64,000 nt of DNA. Source: JACDAN01 sp963802375. GTDB lineage: Bacteria > Actinomycetota > Thermoleophilia > Gaiellales > Gaiellaceae. The number at the start of each line of letters is the position of its first letter. The stretch's first letter is position 1. Where the stretch lies: positions 744,001 to 808,000 of the forward strand of contig CAWDIJ010000010.1 in NCBI GenBank assembly GCA_963802375.1, written 5' to 3'. This document shows, one piece after another, positions 1-8,839 of this stretch. A program made the translations under genes and the position numbers. The notes beneath the pieces are model-generated. The model did not search any database, was not told the origin of the DNA, and was given only the letters and a program-made list of their open reading frames with translations.

Positions 1-2125
1 GGCCGTCGGAGAGCGCGAGCAGCTCGTCAGGGCCGGGCGGCGGCCGGTCTCGACCGGCATCGGCCACGATCACCACCTTGAACTCGAGCCCCTTGGCCGA
101 GTGGATGGTGAGGAGCCGGACGGCGTCGGCGCCCTCCTCCTCGGCGACAGCCTCGAGCTCCTTGGCGCCGACGGACTCCTGGTCGTGCATGAAGCGGAGG
201 AAGCCTTCGATGTCGCGCCCGCGCAGCTCCTCGTACGCCCGCGCCAACCGCGCCAGCTTGCGGAGGTTCGCGTACCGCCGCCGGCCGTCCCAGTGGGCGA
301 GCACCGCGAGGTCGTAGTCATGCTCGACGAGGATCTGCTCGCAGAGTCGCTCCAGCGAGAGCCTCGACGACGAGGCCGCGAGGCGCTCGTACCTCTGCTT
401 GAACGCGCGCAGCAGACGCTCGTCGTCCGCGCCGACCTCTTCGGGAAAAGAACGCTCGAGCCCGGCGAAGATCGGGCGGCGTCCGGCGGCCCGCCGAAGC
501 AGGAAGAGCGTGTCGTTCGAGACGCCGACGAACGGTGAGGCGAGCACGGAGACCAGCGCCTGGTCGTCGTACCGGTTCTGGAGCAGCCGCAGGTAGTTGA
601 GGAGGTCGACGACCTGCTGCTGCCCGAAGTAGCCCCGGCCGGTGGCGCGGTAGGTCGGGATCGAGAGCGCGCGGAGCTCCTGCTCGTACCACTCGGCGTC
701 CGTTCCCGCCGCGAAGAGCAGGACGATCTCGCCCGCGGTGGCGGCGCCGCTCTCGATCAGCTCACACACCCGGCCTGCGACGTTGCGCGCCTCCGCCCGC
801 CGCCAGTGCGTGCCCGTGCCGGAGTAGGTCGACTTGTCGGTGACTAGCAGCTCGACGGGGTGGCCGAAGACCGGGTCCGGGAACTCACCGGACGCGGTCA
901 GCTTCTGAAAGCCCTCGCCGAAGTCGCCGCGGAACAGGTAGTTGACGGCCTCGAGCACCTCGGGGCGGGAGCGATAGTTCTGGACGAGCGGCAGGCCGCC
1001 GCCCGCCGCCTTGCGCCGCTCGCGGAAGACGGCGACATCGGCGTGGCGGAACCCGTAGATCGACTGGAACTCGTCGCCGACGAAGAACACATCGCGCTCA
1101 CCCGGCGCGTCGGCGAGCAGGTCGATCAGGTCGCACTGGAGGCGATTCGTGTCCTGGAACTCGTCGACCATGATCGCCTTGAAGCGCAGCGCCTCACGCT
1201 CGCGGATCTCCTGGTTGTCGCGCAGTAGCGTTCGGGCGGCGAGCTGGAGGTCCTCGAAGTCCAGCGCCGACTCGCGGCGCTTTGCCGCGGCGTACGCCTC
1301 TGCAAAGCCGTTCAAGAGTTGCTGGAGGAGGTCCCTGTCTCGCATTGCGAGCTGGTCGAGCGCGCCCTGCTCGACCGCGACGCGAGCCTCCTCGTACGTG
1401 GCCGAACGCTCTCCGTGAGCGCGATGTGCCGAGAGGTCGAGCAGGTCATCTGTACGAGGCTGGCCGGCGACGGCGTGCAGGAGGGCCGCAGCGCTCCCCC
1501 GCTGGAGCTCGGTCGCCGACCCATCGTCGACCAGGCAGCGGGCCGCCTCGCGCAGCGCCTCGAGCCGCTCGTCAATCGGCGGGGTCTCGCCGAGCTCCAG
1601 GACGAGGCCCCGCCCCGCCGAGCGAAGCGTCTCGTAGATCCCGGTGATCATCCGACGGAGGCCGGCAGCTCCGTACGTCGTCAGCAGGCGCGCGCGCTCA
1701 TCGTCGTTTGGCGCGCAGAACGCGTCCAGAGCCTCGTCGAAGGCCTCGCTCGACAGGACAGAGGCCTGCGCGTCGTCGAGCTCGTGGAAGCGCGGGTCGA
1801 GCCCGGCCTCGAATGGCGACCCCTTCAGCAGCCGGTTGCAGAACCCGTGGATCGTCGAGATGTAGGCGCCGTCCAGGCTCCTCGCGAGATCGGCCCGGCC
1901 GCGGCGGCGGAGCTCGGCGCGGATCCGGGAGCGCAGCTCGCCCGCGGCCCGCTTCGTGTACGTGATGACGAGGATCGACTCGACGTCGAGCCCGCGGTCG
2001 CACACCGCCTCGACGAAGCGCTCGACGAGGACGGCGGTCTTGCCGGTACCCGCGCCGGCCGAGACGAAGACCCGGCCGCGCGCCTCGATCGCAGCCTGCT
2101 GCTCGATGTTGGGCGTCCAGCTCAT
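1..2125 (-). CDS. AddA/UvrD-like superfamily 1 DNA helicase, C-terminus cut by window edge
   Basis: This is an ATP-dependent 3'-5' DNA helicase, probably the helicase subunit of an AddAB-type double-strand-break end-processing enzyme. The frame is open from the ATG at 2125 to base 1, about 708 codons without a stop. Visible motifs are Walker A (SAGAGTGKT, residues 22-30), motif Ia (ITYTKRAAGEL), the DEFQDTN Walker B box, motif III-IV regions (GDEFQSIYGFR; QNYRSRPEV) and a late TIHSAKGLEF motif. The start ATG overlaps the stop of the upstream addB-like gene by 4 bases (ATGA), so the two are translationally coupled. The partner gene favours AddA over a stand-alone UvrD/PcrA. A C-terminal nuclease domain would lie outside the window, so AddA against UvrD cannot be settled here. 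Confidence 0.9.
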   Translation of the reverse strand, partial: MSWTPNIEQQAAIEARGRVFVSAGAGTGKTAVLVERFVEAVCDRGLDVESILVITYTKRAAGELRSRIRAELRRRGRADLARSLDGAYISTIHGFCNRLLKGSPFEAGLDPRFHELDDAQASVLSSEAFDEALDAFCAPNDDERARLLTTYGAAGLRRMITGIYETLRSAGRGLVLELGETPPIDERLEALREAARCLVDDGSATELQRGSAAALLHAVAGQPRTDDLLDLSAHRAHGERSATYEEARVAVEQGALDQLAMRDRDLLQQLLNGFAEAYAAAKRRESALDFEDLQLAARTLLRDNQEIREREALRFKAIMVDEFQDTNRLQCDLIDLLADAPGERDVFFVGDEFQSIYGFRHADVAVFRERRKAAGGGLPLVQNYRSRPEVLEAVNYLFRGDFGEGFQKLTASGEFPDPVFGHPVELLVTDKSTYSGTGTHWRRAEARNVAGRVCELIESGAATAGEIVLLFAAGTDAEWYEQELRALSIPTYRATGRGYFGQQQVVDLLNYLRLLQNRYDDQALVSVLASPFVGVSNDTLFLLRRAAGRRPIFAGLERSFPEEVGADDERLLRAFKQRYERLAASSSRLSLERLCEQILVEHDYDLAVLAHWDGRRRYANLRKLARLARAYEELRGRDIEGFLRFMHDQESVGAKELEAVAEEEGADAVRLLTIHSAKGLEFKVVIVADAGRDRPPPGPDELLALSDG

Positions 2126-5046
2126 GCGCGCCTCACCCGGCACATCGTCCAGAGGTCGCACCACGAGGGGCATTCGCCCCCCTTGGGATCGTGGACGACG
2201 TCGCCCTCGCGGATCCGGCCGGCGAAGCGTCGCGCCGTCTCCTTCGCGCCCTCCACCTGCTTCCAGAACGCTTCCTCGTCGAGGTAGTCCGCCTTCGCGA
2301 ACCCGGGTAGCGCGTCGTCCTTGGCCTCGGCGCGGAGCAGCCCGCGCGGTCCCCGGTCGCCGGACAGCGGCCGGTAGACGCCGCCCAGCGGCTCGATCCC
2401 GACGAGATCGCGCAGCACGAGCATGTAGAGCGGGATCTGGAGGCGCAGCTCCTTGTCGATGTCGCGGGCGGACGGCGCGCTCTTTCCCGACTTGTAGTCC
2501 TGGACGATCCCGCGGGCGCTGAACGGGTCGACGTCGATCCGGTCGATCTTGCCGGAGAGCACGACGCCGTCTTCGAGCTCGAGCCCGCGCTGGAGCTCCG
2601 GCACCGAGCGCTCGCTGCCGAACGCCACCTCGAACTTGCTCGGCTGGAGCGGCAGCTCGGTCTCCGCTTCGGCACGGACGAGCCGCTCGAGGTCCCGCGC
2701 GAGCGTCTGCTTGAGCTCGCGCCGCTGGAGCTCGGTCATCTCGACGCGCACGCCGGCCAGCGCCTGCTCGAGGCAGGCGTGCATGAAGCGGACGGCGTCC
2801 TCGACTCGGTCGGGGACGACGCGGTCCGTGCCGAGCTCCTTCGGCAGGCCCTTGAAGAACCGGAAGAGAGCCGAGTGGGCGACCGAGCCGCGCAGGCGTG
2901 CGTCTACTTCCTGGTCGATCGTCTTCGGGTCGATCACGCGATCGAAGAACCAGGCGGAGGAGCAGTCGGCGAAGCGCTCCAGCTCCGTCACGTTGAAGAC
3001 GGATCGCGCGCGAAGCTCGCCGAGGACGAGGGGGTGCGTCAGACGGGTGGGACGCTTGAAGGCCCGCCGGGCACGATCGAGGCGCCGGTCCCAGCCGTTC
3101 GCGCTCGCGAGCCCGTCCGCGTCGTCGCGGCGCGCCTCGTCTGCCGAGAGCCCGGCGACGGCGCGCAGCCGCTCACGCTCGGTGGGCGCCGCCTCGAGGC
3201 TCCAGGTCAACGCCGACAGCGGCCGCCGCGTCGTCCAGCGGCTGACGTCTTCCGGCGGGAACAGGGCGGCGACCTCCTCCCAGAACGGGCTCGCTTCCTT
3301 GGGGCTTCCCTCGTCCGATGCCGCCTCGCGGACGAGATAGAGCCGCTCGGTCGGGCGCGTGCAGGCCGTGTAGAAGAGGTACCTGTCGCGCGCGACGGCG
3401 TCGCCCCGGCGGAGCCTCGTGCCGATCCTGCGCCGCTCGTCGTCGCCCAGGAACGGCGTCGCCGGGGCGCGGCGCGGGAGACTGCCCTCCTCGAGCCCGA
3501 CGACGAAGACGTGCTCGAAACGCCGCGTACGGGCTCTGGTCAGGTCAAGCACGGGAACCCGGCCCAGCTCGGTGGCCGCCGGAACCCGAACCGGAGCCCG
3601 CTCCAGCGCAGCAAGCACGTCGTCCCGCGAGACGGGAGCCGCGATCCGCTCCCAGGCCTCCAGGTCCTTGAGGACTCGGCGGCACCCTTCGAACGCGCGC
3701 AAATCGTCCCGCGATGCCTCGCCCACCGGCGGCTGCTCCACCCCGTAAGCGTTTCCGATCATCGAGCGCGCGAGCTCGCGCACGGCCTCGACCGGGGACT
3801 CGGCCGCGCGAACGGCGTCCAGTGCCGGCAAGCGGGCCTCGCGCAGCGCCTCCAGCTCCTCCTCGACACGGTCGGCCCCAGTGATTGCCCGGCCGCGCAG
3901 TCGGCCCTCCACGAAGTCGACGCTGCCGCGCCGAAGTCCGGAGTACGGCGAGCGGAGATAGCGGAAGAGCTCCGGCCGGCTCGCTCCCGACCAGGCGAAC
4001 CGCAACAGCGAGAGCAGCGCCTGGCCGAACGGGGTCTGCGGCAGACGCGCCGGCGCGTCGATCGCGTACGGAATCCCGAGGGTCGAGAACGCAGTCGCGA
4101 GCGGGGCGCGCCAGCGCTCCTGCGACGGGACGACGACACCGACCTGATCCGGCGCAGTGCCCTCACGCAGCAACTGGAGGATCTCCTCGCCCACGAGCTC
4201 GAGCGCGCCACGGGTTCCGGCGCCCTCGAAGAACCGGATCGCTCCCTCCAGCGCAGGCGGGTCGCCCGTCGGGCTGCCGAACAGGCCACGCTCGAGGTAG
4301 GCGAGGGCGGGGTGCGCGACCTCGGCGTAGCGAGGACCGAGCTCCGTCACCGAACCGTCGGCAAGGCCGGCGAGCTCCGTCGAGGTGTCGGTCAGCCACT
4401 CGAACGCCGGCCGGCCCGGCTCGTACGGGAGCGACACCGTGACGTCCGAGCGCCCGGCGAGCGCGCGGATCAGCGCCCACTCGGTCTCGGTCAAATCCTC
4501 GAAGCCGTACGCAAAGACCGGATGGCCCTCCCAGGCGTCCAGCTCGTTGGCGAGGCGGTGGGCCGCGGCCGCTCGAACCTGGTGACGATCCCAGAGGCAC
4601 AGCCGGTCGAGCTCCTCGCGGTACGAGGAGTACAGGAGCGCGAGCGGGCCCTCGAGCTCCTCCGGCATGACGAGGCCGGACTCGACCTCGCCGATTGCGT
4701 CGCGCAACGCGTCGGCGAAGCCGGCGGAGCGGGCCGACTCCCCGAGGCCGTTGAGGGCCGTCTTCGCGACCGCAGCCCTGAGCGCGAGTGTCTGCTGGAC
4801 GTCGGCGGCGACCGGTCTCGTGTCGGAGTCCCCGGCCGCGATCCGCTGGAACACGCCGTCGAACGTCGTGATCGAGCCGCCCAGGAGCGCCGGCGAGCGC
4901 CGCAGCAGCTCCCGCTCCGCCCAATCGACGTCCGGGCGGTTCGGCACGATGAGAACCGGATCCCGGTCGAGCACAGCCAGGTACCGATCGAGCAGCAGCT
5001 CGACCTTGCCCGCGTTCGCCGGCCCGGCGAGCAGCGTCAACCCCAT
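2122..5046 (-). CDS. addB: AddB-like PD-(D/E)XK nuclease subunit of helicase-nuclease
   Basis: Probable nuclease/inactive-helicase partner of the downstream AddA-like helicase, acting in recombinational repair of broken DNA ends. It has 974 residues. The N-terminus resembles the AddB helicase fold with a degenerate P-loop (LLAGPANAGKVELLL). The C-terminal 250 residues form a PD-(D/E)XK nuclease: an entry helix FNVTELERFADCSSAWFF, a conserved His in VAHSALF, GKIDRID, and the QDYKSGK catalytic strand. A Cys in FADCSS plus C-x3-C-x5-C at the extreme C-terminus (CPSWCDLWTMC) matches the four-cysteine iron-sulfur cluster known in AddB, though the family spacing there is C-x2-C-x5-C. It is the first gene of a two-gene operon. 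The addB symbol rests on architecture and pairing. Confidence 0.85.
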   Translation of the reverse strand: MGLTLLAGPANAGKVELLLDRYLAVLDRDPVLIVPNRPDVDWAERELLRRSPALLGGSITTFDGVFQRIAAGDSDTRPVAADVQQTLALRAAVAKTALNGLGESARSAGFADALRDAIGEVESGLVMPEELEGPLALLYSSYREELDRLCLWDRHQVRAAAAHRLANELDAWEGHPVFAYGFEDLTETEWALIRALAGRSDVTVSLPYEPGRPAFEWLTDTSTELAGLADGSVTELGPRYAEVAHPALAYLERGLFGSPTGDPPALEGAIRFFEGAGTRGALELVGEEILQLLREGTAPDQVGVVVPSQERWRAPLATAFSTLGIPYAIDAPARLPQTPFGQALLSLLRFAWSGASRPELFRYLRSPYSGLRRGSVDFVEGRLRGRAITGADRVEEELEALREARLPALDAVRAAESPVEAVRELARSMIGNAYGVEQPPVGEASRDDLRAFEGCRRVLKDLEAWERIAAPVSRDDVLAALERAPVRVPAATELGRVPVLDLTRARTRRFEHVFVVGLEEGSLPRRAPATPFLGDDERRRIGTRLRRGDAVARDRYLFYTACTRPTERLYLVREAASDEGSPKEASPFWEEVAALFPPEDVSRWTTRRPLSALTWSLEAAPTERERLRAVAGLSADEARRDDADGLASANGWDRRLDRARRAFKRPTRLTHPLVLGELRARSVFNVTELERFADCSSAWFFDRVIDPKTIDQEVDARLRGSVAHSALFRFFKGLPKELGTDRVVPDRVEDAVRFMHACLEQALAGVRVEMTELQRRELKQTLARDLERLVRAEAETELPLQPSKFEVAFGSERSVPELQRGLELEDGVVLSGKIDRIDVDPFSARGIVQDYKSGKSAPSARDIDKELRLQIPLYMLVLRDLVGIEPLGGVYRPLSGDRGPRGLLRAEAKDDALPGFAKADYLDEEAFWKQVEGAKETARRFAGRIREGDVVHDPKGGECPSWCDLWTMCRVRRA

Positions 5047-5090
5047 CGGCCTATCGTAGACCTGCCCTAAGACGGCTCCTTCGAGCCTGT

Positions 5091-5120
5091 GGAAAAGCCG
5101 GAGGGCGGGTTCCCGCCCTC
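5091..5120 (-). terminator. Rho-independent terminator candidate after the zinc-ribbon gene
   Basis: A nearly loopless GC hairpin (GAGGGCGGG...CCCGCCCTC, 5101-5120) is followed on the minus strand by a short T run (CTTTTCC). It lies 8 bases after the stop of the 66-residue zinc-ribbon gene. Confidence 0.55.
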
Positions 5121-5128
5121 TCTAAGAC

Positions 5129-5329
5129 CTACGCCGCGGCTGCTGACTTCGGCCGCCGGCCTCTGCGCGCCGCCGCCCTGCCCGGCATCTTGCTCGAGCA
5201 GTCGTCGCACAGATCGGCCTGCTTCGCGCCTCGGCGCGCGTCGGAATAGGTCAGGCGCAGAGTCGCGCCCTTGCCTTCACCGACTTCCTTTCCACAATTG
5301 TCACAGACGAGCACAGTCTTGCGGGCCAC
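5129..5329 (-). CDS. Small zinc-ribbon protein with basic C-terminal tail
   Basis: A 66-residue protein with two CxxC knuckles (CDNC at residues 9-12 and CDDC about residues 41-44), followed by an Arg/Lys/Ala-rich tail (RRGRRPKSAAAA). The pattern suggests a zinc-ribbon nucleic-acid-binding protein; the tail faintly recalls Lsr2-type AT-hook tails (RGR), but no Lsr2 domain is present. The start is GTG at 5329 with a strong Shine-Dalgarno (AAAGGAGG) 9 bases upstream. It is monocistronic, with a hairpin downstream. No specific function can be assigned. Confidence 0.75.
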   Translation of the reverse strand: MARKTVLVCDNCGKEVGEGKGATLRLTYSDARRGAKQADLCDDCSSKMPGRAAARRGRRPKSAAAA

Positions 5330-5388
5330 GTTGGGGCCTCCTTTACGGTGAGGATTCGCGAAGCGTAATCGAAACGCGCAGAGGAATT

Positions 5389-6408
5389 CTAGGCTGCTGC
5401 TCGCGACCGTCGAATGCGCCAGGAACGGAGCAGCGAGACAAGCGCTTGCTCTTCGTGATCGAGGTCGATATCGCGGGCGCCGACGACGCGCAAATGCCGC
5501 GGGCGAAAGTCGTCGATCGTGCGACCGTCGAGATACTGCTCGACGACCGCAGGGCTCACGTACGACGAGCGCGCGACGGCGGGCGTGTTACCGAGTCGCT
5601 CTCCGACGGTGCTCATCACCTTCGCAACGCAGCGCTTCGCCTCCGTCTCGGTCTCCGGGATGCCCCGCTCCGCGAACGCCACCGCGGCGATCAGCGTCCC
5701 GCCCCAGGTACGAAAGTCTTTGGCCGTGAACTCCTCGCCCATGTGCTCACGGATGTACTCGTTCAGCTTGCGATTGCTCAGATTGCAGTAGGTGCCGTCC
5801 GGCAGCTCGTAGCGGAAGAGCCGGCGGCCGCCCTCGAGCGACTTGAGGGCCTTCATCGCCTCGGCGAGCTCGGCGTCCACAACCGCGGTTCGGGCCCAGA
5901 CCTTGTGCTTCCCGCGGTACTTGAACGAGACCCGGCTTCCCCGGACGGTGACGTGGCTCTTGTTCAGGGTCGTGATTCCGTAACTTCGGTGCCGCTTCGT
6001 ATAGCGATCGGCTCCCACGCGGAACCAGCCGAGATTGATCAGCTTCACAGCGAGCGCACAGGTCCACTCGGGCGTGAACTCCTCGCGCTCGAGGTCCTTG
6101 GCCATCGCTTTGCGAATGTCCGGCAGATGCTCGGCGAAGCGCACGAGCTTGTCGTATTTCGCCTGCTCCTGCCGCGCACGATATTCGGGGTGGTACAGGT
6201 ACTGCCGCCGGCCGGCGGCGTCGATCCCGGTCGCCTGGAGCTTGGCATTCGGCCGCGGCGAGATCCAGACCTCCCGCCACGCCGGCGGAATCACGAGCTC
6301 CTCGATCCGCCGGAGCTTGTCCTCGTCGGTGATCCGTTTGCCGCGCGAATCCTCGTAGCAGAATCGCCGCCGCGACCCGACTCTTCGCCATCCTCCCCGT
6401 CTCGCCAT
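5389..6408 (-). CDS. DNA topoisomerase IB (poxvirus/bacterial type)
   Basis: Relaxes supercoils by nicking one strand through a 3'-phosphotyrosine intermediate. The 339 residues match the compact bacterial TopIB family: an N-terminal IPPAWREVWISP clamp motif, an HPEYRARQEQAKYDKL block, the catalytic-core KDFRTWGGT with its Arg, and a C-terminal ARSSYVSP whose Tyr (about residue 283) is the expected nucleophile. The start is ATG at 6408. It is divergent from the dehydrogenase gene at 6467, with 58 bases between them. Bacterial TopIB is sporadic and often found in high-GC lineages. Confidence 0.92.
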   Translation of the reverse strand: MARRGGWRRVGSRRRFCYEDSRGKRITDEDKLRRIEELVIPPAWREVWISPRPNAKLQATGIDAAGRRQYLYHPEYRARQEQAKYDKLVRFAEHLPDIRKAMAKDLEREEFTPEWTCALAVKLINLGWFRVGADRYTKRHRSYGITTLNKSHVTVRGSRVSFKYRGKHKVWARTAVVDAELAEAMKALKSLEGGRRLFRYELPDGTYCNLSNRKLNEYIREHMGEEFTAKDFRTWGGTLIAAVAFAERGIPETETEAKRCVAKVMSTVGERLGNTPAVARSSYVSPAVVEQYLDGRTIDDFRPRHLRVVGARDIDLDHEEQALVSLLRSWRIRRSRAAA

Positions 6409-6451
6409 CGTCCAGCTTCTCTCTCCACCGACCGCGTCTTTGAATCACGCG

Positions 6452-6457
6452 TAGCAT
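6452..6457 (+). promoter_or_regulatory. -10 box (TAGCAT) of a probable leaderless transcript
   Basis: The hexamer TAGCAT fits TANNNT and lies 9 bases before the ATG at 6467. That distance would put the transcription start at or next to the start codon. No Shine-Dalgarno is visible. Confidence 0.45.
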
Positions 6458-6466
6458 CCCGCGCCG

Positions 6467-7537
6467 ATGGACGTCGACACGATCGCCGTGCTCGAGGGGG
6501 ACGAGACCGGCCAGGAGCTGCTCGAGGAGTCGCTTCGGGTCCTCGCCCCCGACGTGATCGGCTTCGACCTGGACCTCCCGCGCTACGACCTCTCGCTCGA
6601 GTCACGGCGGAAGACGGACAACGGCGTCGTCCACGACGCTGCCGCCGCGATCAGGGAGCACGGGCTCGGGCTGAAGGCAGCGACGATCACGCCCGAGGGG
6701 AAGGACGACGTCGGCTCGCCAAACCGGCTCATCCGAGAGGAGATCGGCGGAAAGGTGATCGTCCGGACCGGCCGGCGCATTCCCGGCGTGGTCCCGCTGG
6801 GCGGTGTCCACGCGCCGATCTCGGTCGTGCGCATGGCGGTCGGCGACGCGTACGGCGCGAAGGAGTGGCGCGAGGGCGACGGCGAGGAGGAGGTCGCGTT
6901 CCGGACCGAGCGCATCGAACGGCGCATCTGCCGCTCGGTCGCCGAGTTTGCGTTCCGGCTCGCCGACCGGACGAGCGCCAAGGTGTTCGGCGGGCCGAAG
7001 TACACGGTCAGCCCGGTCTACGAAGGGATGCTGAAGGAGGAGATGGATGCGGCGGCCGAGCGGCATCCGGACGTGCCATACGACCCGCAGCTGATCGACG
7101 CGACCTTCGCCTACCTCGTCACGTCCAGCGGGGCGCCGCTCGTGATCCCGACGCTGAACCGGGACGGAGACGTGCTCTCCGACCTCGTGCTGCCGCTGTT
7201 CGGCTCGATCGCCGGCGCCGAGTCGCTGCTCGTCGCCTTCGATGACGATTACGTGCCCGACGCGGTCATGGCTGAAGCAGCGCATGGCACCGCGCCTGCG
7301 CTCCAGGGCAAGAATGTCGCGAACCCGATGGCGATGATCCTCGCCGCCGCGGCACTCCTAGGGTACGGCGAGGAACAGGCGCAGCAGGCGGGCCGGGCGG
7401 TCCGCGAGGGCGCGCTCGAGGCGGTCGCGGACGGGGTGCGCACCGCCGACCTCGGCGGCCATTCGTCGACGAGCGAGTTCACGGACGAGGTGATCCGCCG
7501 GGCGAAGCAGAAGCTCGACGTCTGGTCGAGCCTCTAG
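6467..7537 (+). CDS. Isocitrate/isopropylmalate dehydrogenase family protein
   Basis: NAD(P)-dependent oxidative decarboxylase of the isocitrate/isopropylmalate dehydrogenase superfamily, 356 residues. The middle (LGLKAATITPE... followed by RTGRRIPGV) resembles the substrate-binding segment of eukaryote-like NADP isocitrate dehydrogenases (family: VGVKCATITPD). The C-terminus has the cofactor motif HGTAPALQGKNVANPMA, typical of NAD-using members. Isocitrate dehydrogenase is therefore the likeliest activity, but isopropylmalate or homoisocitrate cannot be excluded. No leucine-biosynthesis gene is nearby. The start is ATG at 6467 behind a TAGCAT box. The stop is followed at once by the first palindrome of the element at 7540-7612. 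Confidence 0.82.
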   Translation: MDVDTIAVLEGDETGQELLEESLRVLAPDVIGFDLDLPRYDLSLESRRKTDNGVVHDAAAAIREHGLGLKAATITPEGKDDVGSPNRLIREEIGGKVIVRTGRRIPGVVPLGGVHAPISVVRMAVGDAYGAKEWREGDGEEEVAFRTERIERRICRSVAEFAFRLADRTSAKVFGGPKYTVSPVYEGMLKEEMDAAAERHPDVPYDPQLIDATFAYLVTSSGAPLVIPTLNRDGDVLSDLVLPLFGSIAGAESLLVAFDDDYVPDAVMAEAAHGTAPALQGKNVANPMAMILAAAALLGYGEEQAQQAGRAVREGALEAVADGVRTADLGGHSSTSEFTDEVIRRAKQKLDVWSSL

Positions 7538-7539
7538 CC

Positions 7540-7612
7540 AAGTAACAGTCTGTTACAAACCCCGCGCACCAGCAACGAAGCCGGCGGAGGCGCAAGTAAC
7601 AGACTGTTACAA
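7540..7612. repeat. Paired-palindrome element, copy 1 (two GTAACAG-N-CTGTTAC sites)
   Basis: Two perfect 15-base palindromes, GTAACAGTCTGTTAC (7542-7556) and GTAACAGACTGTTAC (7596-7610), have centres 54 bases apart, about five helical turns. Each is preceded by CAA or GCAA and followed by AAnCC. The spacer contains GCAACG and GCCGGCGGAGG, also found between the related pair at 47719-47812. It lies between the dehydrogenase stop and the pnt operon. It could be a double operator or a mobile repeat. Confidence 0.75.
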
Positions 7613-7725
7613 GCCCTTAGGCGTCGCGGATCTCGTCGAACGCTCCCTCGGCCCCCAGGCGGCGCCGTCCTCACGCTCGTGGTAGAGGTGCAGCGCACCA
7701 CGCGGGGCTCGCTCAAGAGCGCCCG

Positions 7726-7731
7726 TAGGAT
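7726..7731 (+). promoter_or_regulatory. -10 box (TAGGAT) of pnt operon, leaderless
   Basis: TAGGAT lies 10 bases before the GTG at 7742 and no Shine-Dalgarno precedes that GTG. This supports GTG 7742, not the upstream in-frame start at 7679, as the true start of the transhydrogenase alpha gene. Confidence 0.45.
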
Positions 7732-7741
7732 TGCTCCGCCA

Positions 7742-8839
7742 GTGAGGGTCGCCGTTCCGAAAGAGACCGCGCCGGGGGAGCGCCGAGTCGCGCTCGTCCC
7801 CGAGATCGTCGAGAAGCTCGCAGCGGGCGGGTTCGAGGTTGCCGTCGAGGAGGGAGCCGGCGAGGGCGCGACCTTCTCGGACTCTGCGTACCGGGAGGCT
7901 GGGGCCCGCGTCGTCGGGCTCGAGGAGGTCTACGCCGAAGCGGAGGGCGTGTTGAAGGTGCAGAAGCCGTCGGCCAAGGAGGTCGAACGGCTTCCGGAAG
8001 GCTCGATCCTGATCGCGTTCCTCCAGCCGCTGACCGATCCGGACGGCATCGAGCGGCTGGCACGTCGCGGCGTAACAGGGTTCGCGCTCGAGTCGATCCC
8101 GCGAATCACGCGCGCGCAGCCAATGGACGCGCTCTCCTCGCAGGCCACGGTGTCTGGCTACAAGGCGGTGCTGCTCGCAGCCGACCGGCTGCCGAGGTTC
8201 TTCCCGATGCTGATGACCGCCGCAGGCACGGTTCCGCCTGCGAAAGTGCTCGTGGTCGGCGCGGGAGTCGCGGGGCTGCAGGCCATCGCGACGGCCCGCC
8301 GGCTCGGCGCGGTCGTGTCCGGGTTCGACGTGCGCCCCGTTGTGCGCGAGCAGGTCGAGAGCCTTGGCGCGACGTTCCTCGACCTCGGCGTCGTCGGCGA
8401 GGAGACGTCCGGCGGGTACGCGACTGAGCTCAGTGACGAGGAGCAGCGCCGCCAGCAGGCCGAGCTGGAGCGCCGCACGGCGGATTTCGACGTCCTCGTC
8501 ACCACGGCGCTGATCCCCGGCCGGCCGGCGCCCAAGTTGATCCCGGCCTCCGCGGTCGAGGCGATGCGCGCGGGGTCGGTGATCGTCGACCTCGCCGCCG
8601 AGGCGGGCGGAAACTGCGAGCTGACCGAGCCGGGCGAGGAAGTCGAGCGGAACGGCGTGACGATCGTCGGCTACACGAATCTGCCGGCGACGGTCCCTGT
8701 GCACTCGAGCAAGCTCTATGCCCGAAACGTTCAGGCGCTGCTGACGCATCTCGCGCCGGACGGCGAGCTCAACCTCGACTGGGACGACGAGATCACGGCC
8801 GGCGCATGCGTGACGCGGCGCGAGGAGGTGCCGGCGTGA
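7742..8839 (+). CDS. pntAA: NAD(P) transhydrogenase alpha subunit part 1 (NAD-binding domain I)
   Basis: Cytoplasmic NAD(H)-binding component of the proton-translocating transhydrogenase that exchanges reducing equivalents between NADH and NADP+. It has 365 residues from GTG 7742. The N-terminus VRVAVPKETAPGERRVAL is the conserved alanine-dehydrogenase/PNT fold. VLVVGAGVAGLQAIATARRLGAVV is the Rossmann motif, and the C-terminal NLPATVPVHSSKLYARN is family-typical. The upstream in-frame codons to 7679 look non-coding (LKSARRIAPP). The stop overlaps the GTG of pntAB by 4 bases. Domain II (membrane) is encoded separately, as in Rhodospirillum-type three-subunit enzymes. Confidence 0.93.
   Translation: MRVAVPKETAPGERRVALVPEIVEKLAAGGFEVAVEEGAGEGATFSDSAYREAGARVVGLEEVYAEAEGVLKVQKPSAKEVERLPEGSILIAFLQPLTDPDGIERLARRGVTGFALESIPRITRAQPMDALSSQATVSGYKAVLLAADRLPRFFPMLMTAAGTVPPAKVLVVGAGVAGLQAIATARRLGAVVSGFDVRPVVREQVESLGATFLDLGVVGEETSGGYATELSDEEQRRQQAELERRTADFDVLVTTALIPGRPAPKLIPASAVEAMRAGSVIVDLAAEAGGNCELTEPGEEVERNGVTIVGYTNLPATVPVHSSKLYARNVQALLTHLAPDGELNLDWDDEITAGACVTRREEVPA

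Noticed and set aside
2779..5070. Very long plus-strand ORF (763 codons) opposite addB
   Set aside because: Arg/Ala/Gln-rich composition without domains; the minus strand encodes AddB with clear nuclease motifs. GC-rich antisense shadow.
5089..7245. 718-codon plus-strand ORF spanning topoisomerase IB and the dehydrogenase
   Set aside because: Crosses two well-supported genes in other frames and contains low-complexity Arg-rich stretches; shadow.
7540..7612. GTAACA palindromes as a LexA site or CRISPR repeat
   Set aside because: Sequence differs from the actinobacterial SOS box and there are only two units with unequal spacing in each copy and no cas genes.
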